From Chryseobacterium sp. (GTDB lineage: Bacteria > Bacteroidota > Bacteroidia > Flavobacteriales > Weeksellaceae), in the NCBI RefSeq assembly GCF_019236175.1, contig NZ_JAFAJM010000014.1, positions 359,847 through 423,846 on the forward strand: a stretch of DNA of 64,000 bases, in the 5' to 3' direction. The notes beneath the pieces were generated by a model, which was not told the DNA's origin, ran no database searches, and saw only the letters and a program-made list of their open reading frames with translations. This document shows, piece after piece, positions 42,780-50,354 of this stretch; the first letter of the stretch is position 1, and the number at the start of each line of letters is the position of its first letter. The position numbers were made by a program, and so were the translations under genes.

Positions 42780-42902
42780 ATCTGGCAATTTTAAAATCAG
42801 TTTTTGTAAATTTGTTTTTGTCTTTTGGTTTAATTATTTGTTTATCACTGATTTTGATATGGCAAAGATGGTGAAGAAAGGAAAGTGAGTGTTAGACAAA
42901 AT

Positions 42903-42929
42903 ATGGACATCGATGGACAAGAATGGACA
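42903..42929 (+). promoter_or_regulatory. Three ATGGACA direct repeats at exact 10-bp period
   Basis: ATGGACA occurs at 42903-42909, 42913-42919 and 42923-42929, each one helical turn apart, with a degenerate TTAGACA at 42892. They lie 10 bp upstream of the palindrome at 42939 and about 80 bases before the gene at 43005. Operator-like; ligand protein unknown. Confidence 0.5.
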
Positions 42930-42938
42930 GGATTTCGC

Positions 42939-42952
42939 TACGGGAACCCGTA
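42939..42952. promoter_or_regulatory. TACGGGAACCCGTA palindrome, candidate response-regulator site
   Basis: A 14-bp palindrome (TACGGG-AA-CCCGTA) upstream of the gene at 43005. Its centre lies 36.5 bases from the G of the TATTTTG box at 42976-42982, exactly the spacing seen for the DUF1508 promoter on the other side of the two-component operon. Confidence 0.6.
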
Positions 42953-43004
42953 ATGCGACACGGTATAAAATCATCTATTTTGTAATTGCCTTTAAAAACT
43001 AATT

Positions 43005-43841
43005 ATGTCCAAGAGAAAACTATTAATCAATGAGGTATTCGAGCAAGCAAAGAAAGAATCCGGAAAAACATCTAAAAGTGGCTTAGCTCTTTATTTAAAG
43101 GTTCATCTTGAATCCTTTAAAATTTATTTTGACGAAAAGACGTTTAGCAGGTATTATGATGCTTTTGTACTGGGAATGAAAAAAGAAATAAATGTTGATC
43201 CGGATACTCTTAATAAATTGAGCCAGTATGTTGGATTTAAAGATTTTTTTGATTTTTCCAACACGTTCATCAAAGAAGATGAAAAAGCTAATAAAACAAC
43301 GGTAAAAATAAGCGTAGATGAGGATGATGAATCCTTATCAGAAAAGTTATCCAAGATCATCATCAATATTACCAATGAACAGCATTTTAAACTGCCGGAA
43401 TTTGTCAAGCAAAACGGATTGGGAATTGCAGGGATTCTTCTTATCGGAAGTATGTTGGTCGGGAATTATAGCTGGCCGAAGACGAAGGCAAAGAATACGA
43501 ATACTATGGCATTGGGTTTTTTTGGGGCTCCGGAAGCTGATAAAGGCTGTATGTACTGGGATAAAAGTGAATATAAACTGGCGGATTGTGAAGATAAAAA
43601 TCCTTTACTTAGTCTTACTCCCAGGGATACGGTCCAAATGAGATACTTTAAAAGAATAACACGGAAAGATACGCTGACGGTAGAAAACGCTATGGGAAGA
43701 ACGTGGTATTCCAAGTTTAACGGAAATGTTGAATTTTTTACGATGGATGGAGTAGACCCGGATACAGGGAAGGAACTGAGATCTTCAACCCCTTATATTA
43801 TTGAGAAATATGCGGGTCAGCCGGTTCAGGTTGAGGAATAA
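43005..43841 (+). CDS. Membrane protein of unknown function next to the TPR kinase
   Basis: A 278-residue protein with a helical, basic N-terminal region (about 1-90; KRKLLINEVFEQAKKESG, then SGLALYLKVHLESFKIYFDE, which looks like a DNA-binding or dimerisation helix bundle). An acidic stretch follows (VDEDDESLSEK), a single membrane helix at about 137-155 (LGIAGILLIGSMLVGNY), and an extracytoplasmic C-terminal domain with two Cys (GCMYWDKSEYKLADCED). No known domain is recognised. The one-helix layout with a possible nucleic-acid-binding cytoplasmic part recalls membrane-bound regulators. Its promoter carries the palindrome and repeats described above, so it is probably a target of the adjacent two-component system. 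Confidence 0.75.
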   Translation: MSKRKLLINEVFEQAKKESGKTSKSGLALYLKVHLESFKIYFDEKTFSRYYDAFVLGMKKEINVDPDTLNKLSQYVGFKDFFDFSNTFIKEDEKANKTTVKISVDEDDESLSEKLSKIIINITNEQHFKLPEFVKQNGLGIAGILLIGSMLVGNYSWPKTKAKNTNTMALGFFGAPEADKGCMYWDKSEYKLADCEDKNPLLSLTPRDTVQMRYFKRITRKDTLTVENAMGRTWYSKFNGNVEFFTMDGVDPDTGKELRSSTPYIIEKYAGQPVQVEE

Positions 43842-43872
43842 AAAAAGCGAAGATTTCTCTCCGCTTTGTTTT
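43842..43872. terminator. Bidirectional terminator between convergent genes
   Basis: AAAAAAAGCG pairs with CGCTTTGTTTTT around a 12-base loop, between the stop codons of the convergent genes at 43005-43841 and msrA. Confidence 0.65.
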
Positions 43873-44426
43873 TAATCTGCATTCAGCATTTCCAGCTCTC
43901 CGAAATGTTTTTTAAATTTCTGGATTTTAGGACCTACTACAGCACTGCAGTAAGGTTGTGTAGGGTTTTCGTTATAATATCCCTGATGATATTGTTCTGC
44001 CGGCCAGAATTTCTCGAAAGGAGCAAGTTCCGTAACATAGGCTCCGGCCCACCTTCCCGATTTCTGGGAAATTTTTAAGGCTTCTTCTGCTTTTTGTTTT
44101 TCAGCTCCGTCTTTATAGAAAATTACAGATCGGTATTGGGTTCCGATATCATTTCCCTGTCTGTTTAATTGGGTAGGGTCATGAAGGAAAAAGAATACAT
44201 CCATTAATTGCTCATATGAAATTACGGCCGGATTATAAGTGATCTCTACAACTTCAGCATGATCAGTTTCTCCTGTACATACTTCTTCATACGTAGGGTT
44301 TTCTTTATGCCCTCCGGAATATCCTGAGATAGCAGACGTCACTCCTTTCAGCATATTGAAACAACTCTCTACACACCAGAAGCACCCGCCCCCGAAAACG
44401 ATCTTTTCTAAATTATTGTTGTCCAT
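43872..44426 (-). CDS. msrA: Peptide-methionine (S)-S-oxide reductase MsrA
   Basis: A 184-residue repair enzyme reducing methionine-S-sulfoxide. The catalytic motif GGGCFWCVE has Cys 15; also YSGGHKENPTYEEVCTGETD at about 36-55, FFFLHDPTQLNRQGNDIGTQ at about 78-97 and EQYHQGYYNENP near 150. There is no signal peptide, so it acts in the cytoplasm, and there is no MsrB fusion. The stop overlaps a bidirectional terminator; the promoter TACTTTTG lies about 70 bases upstream. Confidence 0.97.
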   Translation of the reverse strand: MDNNNLEKIVFGGGCFWCVESCFNMLKGVTSAISGYSGGHKENPTYEEVCTGETDHAEVVEITYNPAVISYEQLMDVFFFLHDPTQLNRQGNDIGTQYRSVIFYKDGAEKQKAEEALKISQKSGRWAGAYVTELAPFEKFWPAEQYHQGYYNENPTQPYCSAVVGPKIQKFKKHFGELEMLNAD

Positions 44427-44494
44427 CTTTAGGTAATTGTTTTATTTTAAAATGACCTTTCCTTTCTTTCATACAGAAGACTGAAAAAGCTGAT

Positions 44495-44502
44495 CAAAAG
44501 TA
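44495..44502 (-). promoter_or_regulatory. Candidate msrA promoter
   Basis: On the minus strand this reads TACTTTTG, matching TAnnTTTG, with a leader of about 65 bases before msrA. Confidence 0.45.
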
Positions 44503-44634
44503 AGAAAAACTTAATGGATTCCGATATGAATCAAATGAATTGTTTTCATAGATAATACGAATGATAATAGAAATTAAATGGAGTCGTCGTTTATCTTTTT
44601 AGATGAGTTTCTATGAAGGCAATATAGGAAAAGA

Positions 44635-44665
44635 AAAAAGCTACCTTCGGGTGAGATAGCTTTTA
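44635..44665 (-). terminator. Terminator of the ROK kinase gene
   Basis: On the minus strand AAAAGCTATCTC pairs with GGTAGCTTTTTT around a CACCCGAA-type loop. It lies 20 bp after the ROK gene stop and ends in a T run. Confidence 0.8.
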
Positions 44666-44684
44666 TATATTGTAGATGAAACCG

Positions 44685-45653
44685 TTATTTTTCCCACACC
44701 AAGGCGCTTGCTCCAAGAATGGCAGCATCTGCTTCGTCAAGTTCACTGAATACCAGTTTTACTTTATTTCTGAAGATCGGAAGAAGATTTCTTTCCATAT
44801 GAAGTTTTGCCGGCTTTAGAATAAAATCACCAGCCTTAATAACTCCGCCGAATAAAAGAATAGCTTCCGGGGAAGAAAACATGACGAAATTGGCTAATGC
44901 CTCACCCAATTTCTGTCCCGTATATCTGAATACTTCAATAGCAATAGGATCTTCTTTTAAAGCACATTCATAAACTGTTTTAGAATTCACCTCATCTTCA
45001 GGATACTGATTTAACATAGACTCAGGGAATTCTGCTCTCATTTTCTTGGCAGTGATGGTAATGCCTGTTGCTGAAGCATAGGCTTCCAGGCTTCCTTCAG
45101 AACCGGTGCTCCAGTGTTTTCTTCCGCCTGGCTTTACAATGGTATGGCCTAATTCTCCTGCGAAACCGTCATGTCCGTAGATCAGACTTCCGTTGGCAAT
45201 AATTCCGCTTCCTACACCTGTTCCCAGAGTAATCATGATAAAATCCTTCATTCCCCTTGCTGCTCCGAAAAGCATCTCTCCTAAAGCTGCCGCATTGGCA
45301 TCATTGGTAACGGTACAGGGTAAATTAAATTTTGCAGTCATAAGCTCAGCAAAAGGGATGACACCTTTCCATGGAAGATTGGGTGCCAGCTCAATCGTTC
45401 CTTTATAGTAGTTGGCATTCGGTGCACCTACGCCTATTCCGTCGAAATGCTTTTCAGTACCATGTTTTTCCATCATTGGATAAACATGTTCATATAGAGC
45501 ATCGATGAAATCTTCCACTTTGTCATAAGCATCAGTTCTAAGATTTCCTTTATCCAGAACTTCTCCACGGTGGTTTACAATTCCGAATTTCGTATTGGTT
45601 CCTCCGATGTCAACTCCAAGAGCCACTTGTTTTGATAAATCTATTAATGACAT
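44685..45653 (-). CDS. ROK family sugar kinase (glucokinase-like)
   Basis: A 322-residue ROK protein. The phosphate-binding motif VALGVDIGGTNTKFGIV is at about 10-26, the substrate loop VTNDANAAALGEM at about 117-129, the second phosphate loop MITLGTGVGSGII at about 140-152, and GELGHTIVKPGG at about 165-176. In typical ROK kinases the last region continues CxCGxxGCxE and binds zinc with three Cys; here it reads KHWSTGSEGSLEAY, so the cysteines are missing. The His remains. Phosphorylation of glucose or N-acetylmannosamine is plausible; specificity is not readable. It lies 79 bp after the PepSY gene, but is probably an independent function. Confidence 0.9.
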   Translation of the reverse strand: MSLIDLSKQVALGVDIGGTNTKFGIVNHRGEVLDKGNLRTDAYDKVEDFIDALYEHVYPMMEKHGTEKHFDGIGVGAPNANYYKGTIELAPNLPWKGVIPFAELMTAKFNLPCTVTNDANAAALGEMLFGAARGMKDFIMITLGTGVGSGIIANGSLIYGHDGFAGELGHTIVKPGGRKHWSTGSEGSLEAYASATGITITAKKMRAEFPESMLNQYPEDEVNSKTVYECALKEDPIAIEVFRYTGQKLGEALANFVMFSSPEAILLFGGVIKAGDFILKPAKLHMERNLLPIFRNKVKLVFSELDEADAAILGASALVWEK

Positions 45654-45732
45654 TTCTATTATTAAATTCTTGAGGCTAAAATTATAAAAAAGATTGTATT
45701 AATGGATTATGAACTCTGTATTATTTATAGTT

Positions 45733-46944
45733 TTAAACCGTTTTTATTGGTTTTTTCTTTCTTCTTCCCCACCAGATCATAAAGCCGGTGACCGGAAGTG
45801 AGGCACAGATAAGGCTTACGACAAAAGCAATAATTTTAGTCGGAAGACCTAAAATTGCCCCTACATGGATATCATAATTGGCATTGACTACCTTTTCTCC
45901 AAAATTTTTGTCTTTAGGATCATGGGTATGAAGAAGCTCTCCCGAATTTTCATCGAAGATCAGGCTGCTGCTTTTATGATAAGAATATGAAAGGTGTTTT
46001 ACATATACCTCGAAATTCGGATGTTCATGATCATCCATGTGTTCATGACCAAGATCTATCGCAAAGCCATAAGAATCCGGATACTTTGTTTTTACGGTGG
46101 TAATAATCTTATCCAGTGTTCCTTCTGTTCTTAATTCAATGGGTGCTTTTGTTTTAATATGAGAAAAGTCCGGATACTGGGTCTCTCCTCCGGAAAAGAT
46201 TACATAGATCATAGCCTGAACTACAAAGAATGCATAAAATAATCCTGTAACAGAGAAAATTAAAGCAAAAATAGAAGCATAAAAACCTAAGATATTATGA
46301 AGATCATAGTTCTTTCTTTTCCAGCTTTTAATATTTTTCCATTTGAAAGAGAAACGCTGTTTTCTGGCTGCTTTATTTTTAGGCCACCATAAAACAATTC
46401 CCGTGATAAGCATCATGATAAATATTATGACCGGTATTCCTACTACATAGGTGCCCCAGTCCTGTTTTAAAAGGAAACTCCAGTGGATCATTTTTACGAT
46501 ATTGAAAAACCCGTTTTTTTCATCATAAACTCTCAGGACCTTTCCTGTATAAGGATTTACGTAAGCCTGTTTATAAACGGGAAATTCATCAAAATAATTC
46601 CAGCCTTTTGTATTATGCTCGTACCAGAAAAACATGTAAGACATTTTCTTGTCAATCGGAACATTAACCCAGTGAACGGGATATTTTTCCTTTACCTGAT
46701 CCGCAACTGCCTTTTCCATCACCCGGATAGGAAGAATCTGCTTCTGTCCGATATTCTCCTCATGATGGTAGATCACATCTTTTCGGGTAAGATTTTCTAC
46801 TTCATCCTTAAAAACATATAAGGCTCCCGTAATGGAAATAATAAAGATCAGAAACCCGATTCCTAATCCGAACCATAAATGCAGTTTGGAAGACCATTTT
46901 TTAAAAAATCCGGGTTTATTTTTATGATGATGCTTTTTCTTCAT
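45733..46944 (-). CDS. PepSY-associated TM protein, copy 1
   Basis: A 403-residue inner-membrane protein of the PepSY_TM family (COG3182). A His/Lys-rich N-terminus (MKKKHHHKNK) precedes about four membrane helices (about 22-45, 145-165, 195-220 and 365-390), with a large periplasmic domain after the first helix. Conserved pieces are KLHLWFGLGIGFLIFIISITG, IHWSFLLKQDWG, VLWWPKNKAARKQRFSFKWK, NYDLHNILGFYAS and ANYDIHVGAILGLPTKI, several with His that could bind heme. Such proteins accompany siderophore receptors and are suspected ferric-siderophore reductases. It lies 51 bp after a TonB receptor gene and is a paralogue of the one at 49110. Confidence 0.9.
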   Translation of the reverse strand: MKKKHHHKNKPGFFKKWSSKLHLWFGLGIGFLIFIISITGALYVFKDEVENLTRKDVIYHHEENIGQKQILPIRVMEKAVADQVKEKYPVHWVNVPIDKKMSYMFFWYEHNTKGWNYFDEFPVYKQAYVNPYTGKVLRVYDEKNGFFNIVKMIHWSFLLKQDWGTYVVGIPVIIFIMMLITGIVLWWPKNKAARKQRFSFKWKNIKSWKRKNYDLHNILGFYASIFALIFSVTGLFYAFFVVQAMIYVIFSGGETQYPDFSHIKTKAPIELRTEGTLDKIITTVKTKYPDSYGFAIDLGHEHMDDHEHPNFEVYVKHLSYSYHKSSSLIFDENSGELLHTHDPKDKNFGEKVVNANYDIHVGAILGLPTKIIAFVVSLICASLPVTGFMIWWGRRKKKPIKTV

Positions 46945-46995
46945 ATCGCAGCTAAAAGTAGGACAAAGATAGTCTTTACTTTTTATTTAGATTAA

Positions 46996-49110
46996 TTAAA
47001 ATTTATATTCAATCATGAACGTTCCTCTCATTCCCAATGCATTGATAAAATCACTGTCTCTTGCTGACCACCATGAAATGGAAGGCTGATACGTCGTATT
47101 GAATAAATTTTCAATTCCTAATGATAGTCTCCAGTTGTTGCTAACCTCATAGCTGGATTTAAGATTAAAGATCGTATAAGAAGGTACATACCCCTCTCCA
47201 TAAGCATACAATCCTGTTTTAGCATTAGTGACAAATCTATCCTGTTTAAAGGAGTGAAGCATATCCAGACCCACGGATAGGGGACGGATTGGCTTTACCT
47301 GAACATAGGCAAGAACTTTAGGTGCTGAAATTCTGCTGTTATTGATTTTTGTAGAATAATCACCATTATCATTTGGTGAAGTAATACCTTCCATCCAGCT
47401 ATAGCTTCCACCGAACTGAATCCATTTTACAGGTGTAAAATGCAGGAATCCTTCCACTCCGTAAATAACTTCAGGAGCTCTCTGAATGGTCAGGGCTCTG
47501 TCTGCACTCTGAACAAAAGTAGCTCCCAGTTTGGAAGTACTTACATAAGAAGTCAGCTCATAATTCAGCCAATTGGAAAGCTGTCCTGTTGCTCCCAATT
47601 CATAATTATTAACAATGATGGGCTTGGTTTCAAGGTTCTTAATCGTTTCAGAAGTTGAGGTTCTTAAAATTCTCCCCAGTTCATTGATAGAGTAGGCTTG
47701 TGAGAAACTGGCAAACAGATTGATATAAGGTTCTATATTATAACGCAGTCCGATGTTTCCTACCAAGGCATTATAATTTAATTTTCCTCCTGCAACAGGA
47801 ATGCTTTTGGTGAATGTTCCGTCGTTTTTAATGACTGAAAGGGTATTGAAGTCGTCTACATTTACTTTGATGTTTTCATATCGAAGTCCTCCTTTAATCG
47901 TTATTTTTTTAAAAAGATCAATTTTTGCCAGTAAGAAAGGAGCAATATTGGTCATACTCATATTAGGAGTCCAGAAACGGCCGTCTTCCAGTTTTTGAAC
48001 GGTCTGGTCATTCAGGATATCCGCTCCGTAGATAATTTCTCCCTGAGAATTTGGAGCATTCCATAATTGGGTATCAAAATTAAATCGGGCACCGGCCTTT
48101 TTTGAAATAACATTGGATTGGCCACCGTTGAAAAAAGTGTCACTATATCCGTATACGGTTTTAAAATCCTGATAGTAAAGGTTAATATTCAAAGATGTTC
48201 CGGCAAATAAATTTTTATTATCATAACTTACCCTGATGTTATGATTTTTGGGAGTTCCCTGAGGAGTGGTTTCCAGGCTTTTTCCCAATCCTTCCCCTAT
48301 AGTAGGCGTAATCCCGTATTTTCCTGTTTTTAACCCTAAATTGAGATCAGATCGAGAAGAATAACCGATATAGGATGCTTCAATTCTTTGATTGTCATTG
48401 ATCTCATATCCTAATTTCAACATGCCGTTGTAATTGTCCATTTTTGCGGTACTGTATGTAGGGCTTAGCATGACGCCATCAGCATCTTTCATATAGCCCG
48501 TTCTTTCATAAGCTAAAGAAAGGGTATAGTCGAACTTATTGACTTTTCCGGACAAAAGCTGGCTTGCTCTCACGCCCAACGTTCCTCCATAGGGTTGTCC
48601 TGTAAATCCGATTTGAGATATTCCGGAGATTTTTTTATCGGTTTTGCTTCTTTTCGTGATATAATTGATAATTCCACCGTCTGCACCATTTCCATAAATT
48701 GATGAAGCTCCTTTGATCACTTCAATTCTTTCGATGGCAGAAGGATCAATCACTCTTAAATCCCTTGCTCCGTTTCGGAGTGGAGTAGATTGTGGAATAC
48801 CATCAATCAGAACAAGCACCTGGCGGCCTCTTAAAGTCTGTCCGGTATTGGAGGTTTGGCCGGAGTTTGTTCCCAAACTCGGAACGGTATACTGAAGGAT
48901 GCTGGTAATATCAGAATTAACAGTCAACTGAGACTGAATCTGTTTTTCAGCAACAATGGTAATAGAGCTGGGAACTTCCTTAATATTTTCCTTTTTTCTG
49001 GAAGCGGTCATCACAACTTCTTCAACATTTCTGGTTTGTAAAGTATCTTTGACCTGTGCAGAAACCATAATGGTTCCCAGACAGGCTGTTGATAAAAGCA
49101 CTTTTTTCAT
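46996..49110 (-). CDS. TonB-dependent receptor, iron/siderophore type
   Basis: A 704-residue outer-membrane receptor. The start at 49110 (MKKVLLSTACLG) gives a signal peptide ending in MVSAQ, and its ATG overlaps the preceding PepSY stop (TAATG), so translation is coupled; the longer frame reads through that gene. The plug is at about 35-155 (NVEEVVMTASRKKENIKEVP, TLRGRQVLVLIDGIPQS, IERIEVIKGASSIYGNGADG) and the barrel ends in MIEYKF. It lacks the CarboxypepD_reg domain found in the receptor at 2100. It lies between two PepSY genes, so ferric siderophore uptake is the best guess. Confidence 0.9.
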   Translation of the reverse strand: MKKVLLSTACLGTIMVSAQVKDTLQTRNVEEVVMTASRKKENIKEVPSSITIVAEKQIQSQLTVNSDITSILQYTVPSLGTNSGQTSNTGQTLRGRQVLVLIDGIPQSTPLRNGARDLRVIDPSAIERIEVIKGASSIYGNGADGGIINYITKRSKTDKKISGISQIGFTGQPYGGTLGVRASQLLSGKVNKFDYTLSLAYERTGYMKDADGVMLSPTYSTAKMDNYNGMLKLGYEINDNQRIEASYIGYSSRSDLNLGLKTGKYGITPTIGEGLGKSLETTPQGTPKNHNIRVSYDNKNLFAGTSLNINLYYQDFKTVYGYSDTFFNGGQSNVISKKAGARFNFDTQLWNAPNSQGEIIYGADILNDQTVQKLEDGRFWTPNMSMTNIAPFLLAKIDLFKKITIKGGLRYENIKVNVDDFNTLSVIKNDGTFTKSIPVAGGKLNYNALVGNIGLRYNIEPYINLFASFSQAYSINELGRILRTSTSETIKNLETKPIIVNNYELGATGQLSNWLNYELTSYVSTSKLGATFVQSADRALTIQRAPEVIYGVEGFLHFTPVKWIQFGGSYSWMEGITSPNDNGDYSTKINNSRISAPKVLAYVQVKPIRPLSVGLDMLHSFKQDRFVTNAKTGLYAYGEGYVPSYTIFNLKSSYEVSNNWRLSLGIENLFNTTYQPSISWWSARDSDFINALGMRGTFMIEYKF

Positions 49111-50312
49111 TATATTTTCTTTCCTTGTTTCTTTCTTTTTCCCCACCAGACCAGGAATCCGGTGACCGGGAGCGATGTGCAGATAAGACCTGCGATAAAC
49201 CAAATGATCTTTCCGAAGAGTCCGAAATAGGATCCGGTATGGATATCATAATTGGCATTGGCGTATTTTTCGGCGGCGCTCAGTTTCTGATGAGGTTTCT
49301 CAGCCAGCAGTTTTCCTGAGTATTTGTCGAATGTCAGAAGGTTTCTTTCACTAAACCGCCCTTCCTTTCCGTAGATGGTAACCGGAAGATTCTTTAATTC
49401 TTTTCCTTTTTTGTTCTTTCCGTTGAGTGTAATTCTGAAGCTTGATGATCCGGCATATCGTTTTTGAGTCTGTGCTGCTGCAAGATCAAAAACGGCTTCG
49501 TTTTTTGTCATCAGTGAATCAGTGGACTTGATTTCTTTTTCTTTGGGAGCCTCCCAATACCCTGAAATAGCAAAGTTAAAAGTATTTTTTACATACGGAT
49601 AAGCAAAATAAATCCCCGTTACACTCATCACTAAGGCAATAAATGAGGCATAGAATCCTAATACATTATGAAGGTCATAGTTTTTTCGTTTCCAGTTTTT
49701 TACATTTTCCCAGTTGAACCAGAACCGTCCTTTTCTCGCATTTTTATTTTTAGGCCACCATAAAATAATTCCGGTAATCAGCATAATGATAAACAATACG
49801 GTAGGAATTCCTGTCACATAAGGACCCCATTCTGAGTTGAGCAAAAGCCCCCAGTGGATGTACTTCAGGATATTAAATACATCATACTTTTCATCATAGG
49901 CGGCAAGGATCTCACCGGTATACTGATTAACATATACCTGTTTGTTGATCAGGACCTGCTGGAAATAATTCCAGCCTTTTTTACTTTTTTCATAGTAAAG
50001 AAATCTATAAGATTTACCTTTGTCCAAAGGGATTTCTACCGAGCTTAGAGGATATTTTTCATTAAATTCCAATGATACCTTTTCACGAAGCAGATTAAGT
50101 GGCAGGGCCTTCTTTCCGGCATCTTCTTTTTTTACATAAATAGCCTCCCTTCGCAGACTATTCTGTACCTCATCCTTAAAAATATATAAAGTCCCTGTAA
50201 GAGAGATTATAAAAATAATAATACCAACGGACAAACCAAACCACAAATGCAGTTTGGCAGACCATTTCTTCGTGGAAGAAACCTTTTTTTTAGGGTGATG
50301 TTTTTTTCTCAT
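49110..50312 (-). CDS. PepSY-associated TM protein, copy 2
   Basis: A 400-residue paralogue of the protein at 45733, with the same layout: RKKHHPKKK tail, KLHLWFGLSVGIIIFIISLTG, IHWGLLLNSEWGPYVTGIPT, ILWWPKNKNARKGRFWFNWE, NYDLHNVLGFYAS and NANYDIHTGSYFGLFGKI. The membrane and His-containing segments are much more similar than the periplasmic part. Its stop codon overlaps the next receptor start by one base. It probably acts with the siderophore receptor encoded 42 bp upstream. Confidence 0.9.
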   Translation of the reverse strand: MRKKHHPKKKVSSTKKWSAKLHLWFGLSVGIIIFIISLTGTLYIFKDEVQNSLRREAIYVKKEDAGKKALPLNLLREKVSLEFNEKYPLSSVEIPLDKGKSYRFLYYEKSKKGWNYFQQVLINKQVYVNQYTGEILAAYDEKYDVFNILKYIHWGLLLNSEWGPYVTGIPTVLFIIMLITGIILWWPKNKNARKGRFWFNWENVKNWKRKNYDLHNVLGFYASFIALVMSVTGIYFAYPYVKNTFNFAISGYWEAPKEKEIKSTDSLMTKNEAVFDLAAAQTQKRYAGSSSFRITLNGKNKKGKELKNLPVTIYGKEGRFSERNLLTFDKYSGKLLAEKPHQKLSAAEKYANANYDIHTGSYFGLFGKIIWFIAGLICTSLPVTGFLVWWGKRKKQGKKI

Positions 50313-50354
50313 AATAAAAAGTTAACCCCAATCGGGGTTAACCTTTATTTAGTA

